From NCBI GenBank assembly GCA_944321345.1, contig CALUKY010000005.1, positions 1-64,000 on the forward strand: DNA of 64,000 bases, read 5' to 3'. The position numbers and the translations under genes were made by a program. The DNA is from an uncultured Paraprevotella sp. (lineage in GTDB: Bacteria > Bacteroidota > Bacteroidia > Bacteroidales > Bacteroidaceae). A model generated the notes under the pieces. That model made no database searches, was not told where the DNA came from, and saw only the letters and a list, made by a program, of their open reading frames with translations. Of this stretch, positions 1 to 8,313 are shown piece after piece; position 1 is the first letter of the stretch, and every line of letters starts with the position of its first letter.

Positions 1-56
1 GGTAGAGCAAAGGACTGAAAATCCTTGTGTCCCCGGTTCGATTCCTGGTGGCACCA
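1..56 (+). tRNA. tRNA-Phe (GAA), 5' part outside window
   Basis: The window starts inside a tRNA. The anticodon stem AAGGA/TCCTT (10-14 and 22-26) encloses the loop CTGAAAA, which puts GAA at 17-19, a phenylalanine anticodon. The T loop TTCGATT is at 37-43 with a mostly paired stem, and the acceptor 3' strand is at 49-55 with discriminator A56. No CCA is encoded if the usual T-stem length holds. The 5' acceptor and most of the D arm lie outside the window. Confidence 0.93.
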
Positions 57-80
57 CTTTGAAGAAAAGCAAAAGATAGT

Positions 81-117
81 AAGATCCTGATTCCAAGCGA
101 AATCGGGATCTTTTGTT
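81..117 (+). terminator. Terminator after tRNA-Phe
   Basis: An inverted repeat around AGATCCTGATT and AATCGGGATCT (82-92 and 101-111) is followed by TTTTGTTTTC. Its position just after the tRNA fits an intrinsic terminator. Confidence 0.7.
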
Positions 118-399
118 TTCCCCAAGCACGCAAAAAACGGCAAAACATTACCGTTCGAGGTGGAGCAAAAACCTCCACCGAATTACCTGAATGCCTATAT
201 CGAAAATGCGAGAATCAAGTTACATCTGATTTTTTGTGAGCTGGAATTTTTTTTCAGACAGGAACAAATTGTAATCAAAGAACTTATCCTGCGGATAATA
301 AACCGCAAATTTTGCGGCTAAGAAACCTAAAGAGGTGTGTGCCAGTTCTGACAACTGATGGCACACACCTCTTTAGGTTACATTGCAGATATATAAGGA
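118..399. other. Non-coding gap with hairpins
   Basis: No convincing gene is seen here. The gap has a short hairpin near 161-180 (GGTGGAG/CTCCACC), another at 303-317 (CCGCAA/TTGCGG), and the much larger one listed separately at 324-379. Confidence 0.5.
324..379 (-). terminator. Long hairpin downstream of the rsmI-like gene
   Basis: Two perfect 21-bp arms (324-344 and 359-379) can pair. Inside them CAGTT/AACTG can extend the stem past a bulge. The hairpin lies 21 bases beyond the stop codon of the leftward gene ending at 400. Only a short T-rich run (TTTCTT on the minus strand) follows, so it may act as terminator, RNA-stabilising stem or both. Confidence 0.6.
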
Positions 400-1107
400 T
401 CATTTATAGATCAAGAATATAGCCGGAATCTTACTAAGATCAGGCAAAGTTGTTTCCTTCCACTCTTTTACAGTTTTGGTTCGAATATACTCTTCGGCAC
501 AAGTGATACCAGCAGCAATGCAAAGGCGTGTAGAGGGCTTGCATGTACGCAAAATATCATCTATCATCTTAGCATTACGATAAGGCGTTTCTATAAAAAG
601 CTGGGTTTGGTGTTCCTGATATACCTTTTGTTCCAATGATTTGATTTTTTGAGTCCGCTCACCTGGATTGATCGGCAGATAACCATTAAACGCGAAACTC
701 TGCCCATTAAATCCCGAAGCCATTACTGCCAAAATCATAGAAGATGGTCCTACCAAGGGAATAACTCTAAGTCCCTTACGCTGGGCTATAGCTACCACAT
801 CAGCCCCCGGATCGGCCACAGCCGGGCATCCGGCTTCGGAAAGCACTCCCATCGGAACACCTTGCTCCAACGGCTTCAGATAAGAAGAAAATACATCATG
901 AGAGGCGTGCTTTCCCATAGGATAAAAGGTTAGTTCGTCAATGACTATTGAACTGTCAACCTTTTTGAGAAAGCGACGTGCAGAACGCACATCCTCAACA
1001 ATGAAATGCTTCAGACCTAAAATGATTTCTTTGTTATAGGCAGGGAGAACCTGACTGACAGGGGTATCTCCTAAAGTTACCGGTAATAAATAAAGTGCTG
1101 CTTCCAT
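400..1107 (-). CDS. RsmI-like SAM-dependent methyltransferase (tetrapyrrole methylase family)
   Basis: This 235-residue protein is a SAM-dependent methyltransferase of the tetrapyrrole methylase fold. That family includes RsmI, which methylates the 2'-O of C1402 in 16S rRNA. Visible signatures are the SEAGCPAVADPGADVV segment near residues 90-106, containing the family's ADPG loop, and VGPSS near residue 119. The N-terminal YLLPVTLG replaces the usual YVVATPIGN start of classical RsmI. This suggests the Bacteroidetes-type paralog, so the exact substrate is less certain than the fold. It sits 8 bases after gldB in the same direction and is probably the last gene of that unit, before the long hairpin at 324-379. 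Confidence 0.85.
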   Translation of the reverse strand: MEAALYLLPVTLGDTPVSQVLPAYNKEIILGLKHFIVEDVRSARRFLKKVDSSIVIDELTFYPMGKHASHDVFSSYLKPLEQGVPMGVLSEAGCPAVADPGADVVAIAQRKGLRVIPLVGPSSMILAVMASGFNGQSFAFNGYLPINPGERTQKIKSLEQKVYQEHQTQLFIETPYRNAKMIDDILRTCKPSTRLCIAAGITCAEEYIRTKTVKEWKETTLPDLSKIPAIFLIYK

Positions 1108-1115
1108 TTTATATT

Positions 1116-2105
1116 TTACGGATTATATCCTGAATTTTGATAAATAATTTTTGAATCGGTATGCAGCAGCTCTTGCCATTGTATATTCTTATTATGCTTC
1201 ATATAACTGTCTACAATCTGAGCACCGAGCCATAACCCCAACTGGTCTGAAGACTCCTTACCAAAAGCCGGAGTGCACTCACGAGGTTCTATAAACTCCA
1301 TGGTACGCACCCAATCGGTTGTTTCCAGCAATTTGCTGTTTTTCAACGACAGCCAAACTTCTTTTTCATGATCGACACACCATTTCAAACGATCTCCGGA
1401 AAAATTCATCTCCTCGTACAATGGCTTATCCAACAAAGCCGCAATGATCCAATGCATTTTTCCTGCAAAAATAATCCGCTCTAACAAAGTACGGTTCTGA
1501 AAAGCGTCATACCGATCTGCCAGATAATAGAACAAGATGTCTGAAACAATCTGATCGCGTTCCATGCTCCGCCGTTGCCAGATATAATAGTAGCTTTTGT
1601 ATAAAGGATAATCAGCTCCAAGATATTTATCCAAACCAACGCCAATTACAGAATCATTGATAATGATACTTTCGTTCAAAGCACATACTTGTGTGTAAAC
1701 AGTAGGAACCACAAAAGCAGAATCAGCTTCTTTCAAAGCTGTAAAAGCATCGTACAACAGTTCTTCTTCCGTATCCATATCACCATATTGCCGGCGTACT
1801 TCACGATACAGGGCCTGCACAATGGAATCCTGATAAAAAGCACGTAATTTACGGTCTATACCGGGATCCTGTACATTACCGATCCCCAGTACGTCTTCGA
1901 TCAACATGCTTGTCTGCAAAGAAAACTCAGTATTAAGTCTCATCAAAGCAGAATAGCTGTTTAATGATACAAAATCATCAACCACCTCATCGTAACGAAG
2001 AATCTTAACTTTTTCGTCTGAGGTGTCCACCCATCTTTCCCAACTTCCCGTACAAGAAACAAAAAGTGTGCACAATAATAAGAATATATACGTACTTGTT
2101 TTCAA
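1116..2105 (-). CDS. gldB: GldB-like lipoprotein
   Basis: This is a 329-residue lipoprotein homologous to GldB. GldB is a cell-envelope lipoprotein needed for gliding in Flavobacterium and also present in non-gliding Bacteroidales, where its role is unclear. The signal peptide (LLLCTLFVSC) ends in a lipobox cysteine at residue 18. The family-typical segment GVGLDKYLGADYPLY lies near residues 154-170. The mature protein is predicted soluble and periplasm-facing, with no further membrane segments. It precedes the rsmI-like gene by 8 bases. A separate promoter candidate lies upstream at 2131-2161. Confidence 0.8.
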   Translation of the reverse strand: MKTSTYIFLLLCTLFVSCTGSWERWVDTSDEKVKILRYDEVVDDFVSLNSYSALMRLNTEFSLQTSMLIEDVLGIGNVQDPGIDRKLRAFYQDSIVQALYREVRRQYGDMDTEEELLYDAFTALKEADSAFVVPTVYTQVCALNESIIINDSVIGVGLDKYLGADYPLYKSYYYIWQRRSMERDQIVSDILFYYLADRYDAFQNRTLLERIIFAGKMHWIIAALLDKPLYEEMNFSGDRLKWCVDHEKEVWLSLKNSKLLETTDWVRTMEFIEPRECTPAFGKESSDQLGLWLGAQIVDSYMKHNKNIQWQELLHTDSKIIYQNSGYNP

Positions 2106-2130
2106 AATGTCTATAGTTACTTCCTAAATG

Positions 2131-2161
2131 CAAAAATAACAAAGATTTTTTTAAAAAACAA
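2131..2161 (-). promoter_or_regulatory. Promoter candidate for gldB
   Basis: On the minus strand, TATTTTTG (2138-2131) matches the Bacteroides -7 element TAnnTTTG. A TTG at 2161-2159 lies 20 bases further upstream, the usual -33 spacing. The -7 box is about 26 bases before the gldB start codon. Confidence 0.45.
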
Positions 2162-2251
2162 TTTTTATTCAAAAAAACAGAAAAAGTTTTTAAAACGTAT
2201 TCCCTCTGTTTTTGATACGTATTAAAGACATAGAGCCGCCATATATAATAT

Positions 2252-3307
2252 TCAAATCTTCAATGCATTATTGGCTGTTATTTGTGAAAAACGTTTCCGA
2301 CCTCGAACCATATAAAGCCATACCATACTTTGAGGCAGAACACATGAGAGTGTCTGACAGACAGCCCTTTTCTGTACTTCCTGACGCTTTATCTTATATT
2401 GGGGCTTACTATCACGGAACGCATTATGAGCCTGAACAACAGCCTTGAAATTTCCCCACTGTCCTTTCAAAAGAAATTGCAATGCCGCTACACCATCAAG
2501 CAACATTCTGATCCATAAAATTTTTTTCAGATCTTTATCGGGCAAATTCTTATAGAGCATCAGCAAGTTATTGCGGAAATTAAGATAGGTTTTGCGGGGA
2601 TTTTCTTTAGGCAAAGTTCCCCCACCCCAATGATAGGCCACAGAGTCGGGAATACAAACCAACTTGCGCCCCATAGCATTCAAGCGCCAACAAAGATCGA
2701 TCTCTTCCATATGGGCAAAAAAATCACCATCAAGACCACCCGCACTCCAATAATCTTCACTACGAATCATCAAAGCCGCTCCGGTTGCCCAAAAAATCCG
2801 CGTAATATCATCATATTGTCCCCTGTCTGTTTCTACTGTATCCAATACACGTCCACGACAGAAGGGATAACCCAAATAATCAAGATAACCTCCGGCTGCA
2901 CCTGCATACTCAAAACTGTCTTTCTGAAAATAACTCAACAGCTTTGGCTGGCAAGCGGCAACCTCGGGATGCGCATCCATATAGCGCACCAGTGGTTCCA
3001 ACCATCCGGGAGTAACCTCTACATCTGAATTCAAAAGCAGATAATATGACGCACTGATTTGCTTTAACGCGCGGTTATACCCTTCGGCAAAACCATAATT
3101 CCGGTCAAGAATAACAAGCGGAACTTGCGGGAATTCCTTCCTCAAATAGTCAATGGAATCGTCGGTCGAGGCATTGTCGGCAACGTAGACAGTACCCATT
3201 GGTTCGGTATGAGCAACGACACCGGCCAGAAACTTTTCGAGCATCTTCTTCCCATTCCAATTCAAAATGACCACTGCCACGCGATCCTTTCCTGTATTAC
3301 TTTCCAT
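2252..3307 (-). CDS. Family 2 glycosyltransferase
   Basis: This is a 351-residue GT-A fold glycosyltransferase of family GT2, like rhamnosyl- and other surface-glycan transferases. The N-terminal nucleotide-binding part reads VVILNWNGK (residues 12-20) and ADNASTDDS (43-51). The metal-binding acidic motif is SDVEV (94-98). A downstream HMEEIDLCWR (near 193) is the usual catalytic-acid region. The C-terminal ~100 residues are basic and may touch the membrane. Donor and acceptor cannot be told from sequence. The gene begins 5 bases after mtaB and so is probably co-transcribed with it, though the functions look unrelated. Confidence 0.88.
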   Translation of the reverse strand: MESNTGKDRVAVVILNWNGKKMLEKFLAGVVAHTEPMGTVYVADNASTDDSIDYLRKEFPQVPLVILDRNYGFAEGYNRALKQISASYYLLLNSDVEVTPGWLEPLVRYMDAHPEVAACQPKLLSYFQKDSFEYAGAAGGYLDYLGYPFCRGRVLDTVETDRGQYDDITRIFWATGAALMIRSEDYWSAGGLDGDFFAHMEEIDLCWRLNAMGRKLVCIPDSVAYHWGGGTLPKENPRKTYLNFRNNLLMLYKNLPDKDLKKILWIRMLLDGVAALQFLLKGQWGNFKAVVQAHNAFRDSKPQYKIKRQEVQKRAVCQTLSCVLPQSMVWLYMVRGRKRFSQITANNALKI

Positions 3308-3312
3308 AAAAA

Positions 3313-4659
3313 TTAAATTAATTGGGCATTGACCATACCATTCTCCTGGTTCAGATCCAGCAAACGGACTTTTACAATACGGTTGTCATCCAACGGGATT
3401 TCAGGATGCAATTCTACCTTGATATAATTATCTGTAAAGCCATGCATCACCAATGGATTTTTAGAACGCTCGAGCAACACACTACGTTCCTGCCCCAAAT
3501 AACGGTGATAGAAAGCATTTAGTTTTCGGTCCGAGAGTTCCAGAAGGATCTGGCTACGGCGATGTTTTTCTTCAGCACTGACCTGATGATCAATCTCAAG
3601 AGCCTTGGTACCCGGACGCTCGGAATAACTGAACACATGCAATTGAGAGATATCCAACGACTCGATAAAACGACAGGCATCCTCGAAATAAGCTTCAGTT
3701 TCACCTCGTGTTCCGACAATAACATCTACACCGATAAATGCATCCGGCATCAGTTCGCGGATACGCTCTACCTTGGAACGGAACAAAGCCGTATCATATT
3801 TACGACGCATAAGACGCAACACCTCGTCACTTCCGCTCTGCAGCGGAATATGAAAATGCGGCATGAAAGCACGTGATGTAGCGCAATACTGCAATATCTC
3901 ATCCGTAAGCAGATTCGGTTCTATGGAGGAAATGCGATAACGCTCTATACCTTCAACCTGATCGAGCGCACGGATCAGATCCAGAAAACTTTCTTTTGTA
4001 GTACGGCCAAAATCACCGATATTCACTCCGGTCAATACGATTTCCTTTCCTCCTTCACGTGCCACACCTTCGGCCTGCTCAACCAAGGAAGCGATAGATC
4101 CGTTACGGCTGCGTCCACGAGCAAACGGAATGGTACAATAGGTACAATAATAATCACAACCATCCTGAACCTTCAGAAAATAGCGGGTCCGGTCACCACA
4201 AGAACAGGAAGGCGCAAAAGTACGTATATCTTTCACCGCAACCGTAAATGACTCATGTGCGGCATCAGCCGGTTTCCTTTCCTGAGGCAATAAAGGCAAG
4301 CGCTCTTCAAGATATTTCAGAATATCCCCTTTCTGCTCAGCTCCCAAAACCAAATCCACTCCTTCTATGGCAGAAACCACTCCCGGCTTAAGCTGGGCAT
4401 AACACCCGGTCACGACAACAAAAGCTCCCGGATGCTGTTTCACCATCTTGTGGATAGCCTGACGACACTTATGATCAGCCACCTCAGTTACCGAACAGGT
4501 ATTGATGATGCAGATATCGGCTTTCTCACCATCACGTACGGTTTCAACCCCCATCTGCTTCAACAGTTTTCCAACAGAAGATGTTTCGGCAAAATTAAGC
4601 TTACATCCTAAAGTATAGTAAGCAGCCTTTTTATTTTGAAAAATAGATGCTTCGGTCAT
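3313..4659 (-). CDS. mtaB: tRNA t6A37 methylthiotransferase MtaB
   Basis: MtaB is a radical-SAM methylthiotransferase that converts t6A37 to ms2t6A in ANN-decoding tRNAs. All expected parts are present in 448 residues. The N-terminal MTTase domain has cysteines at 19, 55 and 86 (LGCKLNFAE, NTCSV, TGCYA) for the auxiliary cluster. The radical-SAM cluster motif is C168-x3-C172-x2-C175 (CDYYCTYC). A C-terminal TRAM-like segment follows. The mature SCSCG insert near 151-154 is unusual but cysteine-rich inserts occur. Its substrate base depends on threonylcarbamoylation, for which a TsaC-like enzyme is encoded at 22047-22616. A minus-strand TAATTTTG at 4691-4684 may be its -7 box. Confidence 0.93.
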   Translation of the reverse strand: MTEASIFQNKKAAYYTLGCKLNFAETSSVGKLLKQMGVETVRDGEKADICIINTCSVTEVADHKCRQAIHKMVKQHPGAFVVVTGCYAQLKPGVVSAIEGVDLVLGAEQKGDILKYLEERLPLLPQERKPADAAHESFTVAVKDIRTFAPSCSCGDRTRYFLKVQDGCDYYCTYCTIPFARGRSRNGSIASLVEQAEGVAREGGKEIVLTGVNIGDFGRTTKESFLDLIRALDQVEGIERYRISSIEPNLLTDEILQYCATSRAFMPHFHIPLQSGSDEVLRLMRRKYDTALFRSKVERIRELMPDAFIGVDVIVGTRGETEAYFEDACRFIESLDISQLHVFSYSERPGTKALEIDHQVSAEEKHRRSQILLELSDRKLNAFYHRYLGQERSVLLERSKNPLVMHGFTDNYIKVELHPEIPLDDNRIVKVRLLDLNQENGMVNAQLI

Positions 4660-4993
4660 ATTTTATTATATGGATATTAATTACAAAATTAGAAAAAAAC
4701 GTCCATATACCTCTCCTTTCTCCCTATTTATTAGATTTTAATAAGAAACAAAACAGTATTCCAGCTGTCAAAACAATCCTCATAACAAGAAAAGACACTA
4801 ATAAAGATTTTATTTTGAAAGAAGATTCATTTTTAACATTTTACAATTCATTGAATTACAGCACATTATAAAGAAAGCAAAAAAAAGTATGAAAAAAAAA
4901 CGCCCAAAGTAGTACAACGTATCAAAAAACTCCTTACCTTTGCAATGTTTTAATAAGCAATTGATTGTTTTACAGATTTAAAAAAGCAGAAAA
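4660..4993. other. Divergent promoter region
   Basis: This AT-rich gap lies between leftward mtaB and the rightward small lipoprotein. It holds a minus-strand -7 candidate (4691-4684) and a plus-strand one (4935-4942). No gene is seen in the rest. Confidence 0.5.
4935..4942 (+). promoter_or_regulatory. -7 box for the small lipoprotein
   Basis: TACCTTTG matches TAnnTTTG exactly, about 50 bases before the start codon. No clear -33 element was found at the standard spacing. Confidence 0.5.
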
Positions 4994-5197
4994 ATGAAAA
5001 AATTAGCATTTGTTTTCGTAGCAGGTTTGGCTATGACTTTCGCATCTTGTGGTGGTAACAAAACTGAGCAGGTTCCTGCTACTGACAGCGTTGCTACTGA
5101 CTCTGTAGCTGTTGAGACTATCGACAGCGTTGCTACTGACTCTGTAGCTACTGACTCTGTAGCTGCTGACACTACTGCAGCTCCTGTTGCTGAATAA
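4994..5197 (+). CDS. Small lipoprotein with TDSVA repeats
   Basis: This 67-residue lipoprotein has a signal peptide (MKKLAFVFVAGLAMTFASC) whose lipobox cysteine is residue 19. The mature part is nearly all a low-complexity acidic repeat of (A)TDSVA units, five in all including variants. At the DNA level a 27-bp stretch is repeated exactly at 5084-5110 and 5123-5149. No hydrophobic core is visible after the signal, so the chain is probably an extended, disordered tether on the membrane surface. I do not recognise a function. It has its own promoter and terminator, and a clean start with the expected lysine-rich n-region. Confidence 0.8.
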   Translation: MKKLAFVFVAGLAMTFASCGGNKTEQVPATDSVATDSVAVETIDSVATDSVATDSVAADTTAAPVAE

Positions 5198-5228
5198 TTT
5201 CAGCTTACGAAAGCAAAAAAAAGAAATG

Positions 5229-5262
5229 AGGTTTGTCCTTTAGAGGACAAACCTTTTTTTAT
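5229..5262 (+). terminator. Terminator of small lipoprotein gene
   Basis: An 11-bp stem (AGGTTTGTCCT at 5229-5239 with AGGACAAACCT at 5244-5254) is followed by seven T's. Confidence 0.88.
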
Positions 5263-5404
5263 ATCCATACCTTTGAACCCTTATATAAGAAACAGGCTCG
5301 CTTTATCTGTAGCGACACCAAACACAAGACACCGGGAAAACTATCTGAAAAGCCCCTCATTAGCACACTATTAGAAACAGAATCTTACAAAAAAACAAAA
5401 AAAA

Positions 5405-5464
5405 GAAGACGCCTTCTCAAAGCGTCTTCATATAAAAGAAGGGCAGGAGTTATTCCTGCCCTTC
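5405..5464 (-). terminator. Tandem terminators after rplI
   Basis: Two hairpins lie past rplI on the minus strand. The first has an 11-bp stem (5438-5448 with 5454-5464). The second has an 8-bp GAAGACGC/GCGTCTTC stem (5405-5412 with 5422-5429) followed on that strand by a very T-rich run. Together they would end the rpsF operon. Confidence 0.85.
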
Positions 5465-5483
5465 CTAAAATATAACATAATGA

Positions 5484-5930
5484 TTAAGCCTCTTCTGCAA
5501 CAACTTCGAAAGGAATCTCAACAGAAACTTCCTTATGAAGCTTAACAGTTGCTACGTATGAACCTACAGCCTTAACATCCTTAACGATGATGATCTTACG
5601 ATCGATGCTGAAGCCCTTCTTCTGCAACTCTTCTGCAATCTGCAAGCTGTTTACAGAACCATAGATAACACCGGTAGCACTTACCTTTGTAGGGATAGTC
5701 AATGAAACCTCACCCAACTTGGCAGCCAATGCCAATGCATCGTTCTTGATTTTCTCCAACTTGTGTGCCTTCTGCTTCAAATCCTCTGCCAAAACTTTCT
5801 TAGCAGACTCAGAAGCGATAACACCTTTACCAGTAGGAATAAGATAGTTACGTCCGTAACCAGGCTTTACATTTACAATATCATTCTTGTAACCCAAGCC
5901 AATAACGTCTTCTTTCAATATAATTTCCAT
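5484..5930 (-). CDS. rplI: 50S ribosomal protein L9
   Basis: L9 binds 23S rRNA domain V near the L1 stalk base. The 148-residue length is normal. The N-terminal domain shows MEIILKEDVIGLG and the conserved VKPGYGRNYLIP (residues 21-32), followed by the connecting helix rich in Lys/Ala/Glu. The C-terminal domain is complete. It is the last gene of the rpsF-rpsR-rplI operon, 16 bases after rpsR. Confidence 0.98.
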   Translation of the reverse strand: MEIILKEDVIGLGYKNDIVNVKPGYGRNYLIPTGKGVIASESAKKVLAEDLKQKAHKLEKIKNDALALAAKLGEVSLTIPTKVSATGVIYGSVNSLQIAEELQKKGFSIDRKIIIVKDVKAVGSYVATVKLHKEVSVEIPFEVVAEEA

Positions 5931-5946
5931 GCTTACTCCTCCTTTA

Positions 5947-6213
5947 TTATTTCATCATATCAGTTACAAATGGAAGAAGAGCCAAGTGACGAGCTCTCTT
6001 AACAGCCTGAGCTACACGACGCTGATACTTCAAAGAAGTACCGGTGATACGACGTGGAAGGATCTTACCCTGCTCGTTCAAGAACTTCTTCAGGAACTCA
6101 GGATCTTTATAATCGATGTACTTAATACCGCTTTTCTTAAAACGACAGTATTTCTTTTTCTTTACGTCAACTGTGGGCGGAGTCAAATATCTGATTTCTG
6201 ATTGCTGTGCCAT
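5947..6213 (-). CDS. rpsR: 30S ribosomal protein S18
   Basis: S18 partners with S6 on the 30S platform. The 88-residue protein shows the conserved core [21 protein letters not shown] (split here across residues ~45-66) and the C-terminal [13 protein letters not shown] motif. It begins 2 bases after rpsF, an arrangement common in bacteria that keeps S6 and S18 synthesis matched. Confidence 0.98.
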   Translation of the reverse strand: MAQQSEIRYLTPPTVDVKKKKYCRFKKSGIKYIDYKDPEFLKKFLNEQGKILPRRITGTSLKYQRRVAQAVKRARHLALLPFVTDMMK

Positions 6214-6215
6214 GA

Positions 6216-6557
6216 TTAATCCTCCTTTTTAACTTTGTTATTTCTTCTCTTCTCAGCATATTCTGCTGCGTACTTCTCCATCTTTACAGTCAAGTAGCGA
6301 AGTACTTTCTCATCACGACGGTAATTTACTTCCAAAGTCTTAATTACCTCAGGCTGTGCCTTGAACTCAATCAGGATATAGAAACCTGTTGATTTCTTAT
6401 CAATAGCATAAGCCAACTTCTTCAGGCCCCAGTTCTCTTCGTTGATAACCTCTGCACCATTGCTGGTCAGGATACCCTTGAACTTGTTGACCGCTTCCTT
6501 CATCTGATCATCAGACAAAACGGGAGTTAAAATGAAAACGGTTTCGTATTGATTCAT
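6216..6557 (-). CDS. rpsF: 30S ribosomal protein S6
   Basis: S6 forms a heterodimer with S18 on the 30S platform. The 113-residue protein begins [16 protein letters not shown], typical of the family, and contains [12 protein letters not shown] and the GFYILIEF strand. It is the first gene of the three-gene ribosomal operon. The upstream gap to 6763 carries AT-rich sequence where its promoter must lie. Confidence 0.98.
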   Translation of the reverse strand: MNQYETVFILTPVLSDDQMKEAVNKFKGILTSNGAEVINEENWGLKKLAYAIDKKSTGFYILIEFKAQPEVIKTLEVNYRRDEKVLRYLTVKMEKYAAEYAEKRRNNKVKKED

Positions 6558-6758
6558 AAATACGTTAATTAATAGATTAATTGTTAATTTTTAAAATGCG
6601 GTGCAAAGATAGTATGATTTGGCAGATTCTGCAAGAGTTGAACTTATTTTTTATGATTTTTCATGGAAGTTAATATAAATCAAAACGAAAAAGGCCGTCA
6701 AAAGGTTCAAAAATCTATAATAATAAGGATTTTTTCCACTCAGTTGACAAAAACATTG

Positions 6759-6766
6759 TATATTTG
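6759..6766 (+). promoter_or_regulatory. -7 box for the marR gene
   Basis: TATATTTG matches TAnnTTTG. It overlaps the most upstream possible start codon (TTG at 6764), which argues that translation begins further downstream. Confidence 0.5.
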
Positions 6767-6802
6767 TCCGATTTAGGAATTTATAAAATCAAGTATCAGG
6801 CA

Positions 6803-7246
6803 GTGGAACATTTTAGTTTTGACATCAAGTTAATCTTTGCCATCCTTAACGGGAAGGTATCTGCAGCCATAAACCGTAAGCTGTACCGCAACTTCAGAGA
6901 ATATAATCTGGAAATAACTCCGGAACAATGGACTGTCCTACTCTATCTTTGGGAGAAAGAAGGAGTAACCCAACAAGAGTTGTGCCATGCCACCTTTAAA
7001 GACAAGCCCAGTATGACCCGTCTGATCAATAACATGGAAAAGCAGAATCTGGTAAAGAGAACCGACTGCGAAGAAGACAAAAGAATAAACCTGATCTATC
7101 TGACGGCATATGGGAAAAGCCTTGAAGACAAATCCAGATATGTTGCCAACAAAACCCTTAAAGAAGCATTATGCGGTTTAGGTCTTGAAGAACTGCGTAT
7201 CAGTCAGAATGTATTAAGAAAAGTATTTTCAAATACAAAAGATTGA
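6803..7246 (+). CDS. MarR-family transcriptional regulator
   Basis: This is a winged-helix regulator of the MarR family, expected to bind DNA as a dimer and respond to a small molecule. The core shows ITPEQWTVLLYLWEKEG, then VTQQELCHATFKDKPSMTRLINNMEKQ (recognition helix) and the wing KRTDCEEDKRINLIYLT. No ATG is available early. The open frame extends to a TTG at 6764, but that codon lies inside a likely promoter -7 box, so the GTG at 6803 giving 147 residues is preferred. A small membrane protein gene follows 112 bases later. The regulated target is not evident. Confidence 0.88.
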   Translation: MEHFSFDIKLIFAILNGKVSAAINRKLYRNFREYNLEITPEQWTVLLYLWEKEGVTQQELCHATFKDKPSMTRLINNMEKQNLVKRTDCEEDKRINLIYLTAYGKSLEDKSRYVANKTLKEALCGLGLEELRISQNVLRKVFSNTKD

Positions 7247-7358
7247 CTTTATCATAGCATTATTGTTTTTTTACTTCAAAAAGTTTCTCTTTTTAAAGAA
7301 TTATGCTTTAATTTGTGGAATAAATCAAGAAAAACAATTTAAAATAACAATAAACAGT

Positions 7359-7523
7359 ATGAAGTATTTAGGTCTGCTCCTTATTATACTGGGAGCTATC
7401 ATTTTGATTCTAAGCTATACATTTGGCTGGGTAGACAACAATATGGTTAACGGTGGCGCCATGCTCCTGATGATTATCGGATTGGTGGCTCACATTATTC
7501 TGAACAAAAAATATCAGGACTAA
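7359..7523 (+). CDS. Small two-helix membrane protein
   Basis: This 54-residue protein starts at ATG 7359 (MKYLGLLLIILG). The frame is open further upstream but without a plausible start. Two hydrophobic helices (about 3-22 and 30-48) are separated by a short WVDNNMVNGG turn, and the tail is lysine-rich (NKKYQD), suggesting an inner-membrane hairpin. I do not recognise a named family. A strong terminator follows, so it is either monocistronic or the last gene after marR. Confidence 0.75.
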   Translation: MKYLGLLLIILGAIILILSYTFGWVDNNMVNGGAMLLMIIGLVAHIILNKKYQD

Positions 7524-7563
7524 TACTCTGTGTTTCTACCAAATCATCTATCTAACCGGAGAT

Positions 7564-7599
7564 AAAAAAACAGGCAATCAAATGATTGCCTGTTTTTTT
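7564..7599. terminator. Bidirectional terminator
   Basis: A near-perfect hairpin (AAAAAAACAGGCAATCA at 7564-7580 with its complement at 7583-7599) carries A's on one side and T's on the other. It would serve both the rightward membrane-protein gene and leftward rprY. Confidence 0.92.
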
Positions 7600-7607
7600 A
7601 TCTGAAT

Positions 7608-8309
7608 TTATTCCTCATCTCTAGGAACAATCAAACGATATCCCTTACCGTGCACATTGTTAATTTCAATAGACGGATCATCTTTCAAATGCTTACGCAA
7701 CTTAGTAATATATACATCCATACTACGTGCATTAAAATAATTGTCGTCTATCCAAATGGTTTTCAGAGCGAGTTCACGCTGCAGAACATCATTGGCATGA
7801 GCACACAACAAAGACAGCAACTCACTCTCTTTGGTAGTAAGCTTAGTCTGTTTTTCACCAATAGACAGAATCTGACGCTGTGTATCAAAAGTAAAGTTAC
7901 CTAACTTATATACACTGGTTTCCTTAACCTTCTTACCTCTTACGCGTCGCAAAATAGCTTCCATACGGAATACAAGCTCCTCCATAGAGAATGGCTTGGT
8001 AATATAATCGTCCGCACCAATCTTGAAACCATCAAAGATATCTTCCTTGAGATTTTTTGCTGTCAGGAAAATAATAGGTACTTCCTGATTGATCTGACGG
8101 ATTTCCTGAGCCAAAGCAAAACCATCCTTCTTAGGCATCATGACATCCAATACACACATGTCATATTTATTTTTCAGAAAAGCCTTATATCCGGCCTCTC
8201 CGTCTGGATGTAATTCTGCATCATATCCTTTTGCCTGTAAATATTCACGGAGCAACATACCCAAGCTCTCATCGTCCTCGCACAACAGAATTCTTAATTT
8301 ATCTTCCAT
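7608..8309 (-). CDS. rprY: Response regulator RprY
   Basis: RprY is an OmpR-type DNA-binding response regulator, known in B. fragilis as the partner of RprX. The 233-residue protein has a receiver domain with acidic residues EDD (11-13), the phospho-acceptor D55 in VLDVMMP and the lysine in ITKPFSMEEL. It is followed by a winged-helix domain (TKLTTKESELLSLL ... RSMDVYITKLRKHLK ... VHGKGYRL). It lies 4 bases after rprX, so the two are co-transcribed. The family has been linked to stress and metabolic responses, but the signal here is unknown. Confidence 0.92.
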   Translation of the reverse strand: MEDKLRILLCEDDESLGMLLREYLQAKGYDAELHPDGEAGYKAFLKNKYDMCVLDVMMPKKDGFALAQEIRQINQEVPIIFLTAKNLKEDIFDGFKIGADDYITKPFSMEELVFRMEAILRRVRGKKVKETSVYKLGNFTFDTQRQILSIGEKQTKLTTKESELLSLLCAHANDVLQRELALKTIWIDDNYFNARSMDVYITKLRKHLKDDPSIEINNVHGKGYRLIVPRDEE

Positions 8310-8313
8310 AATT

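Noticed and set aside
2212-2448. 78-codon plus-strand frame overlapping the glycosyltransferase 3' end
   Set aside because: It overlaps a clear GT2 gene on the other strand and has no family features.
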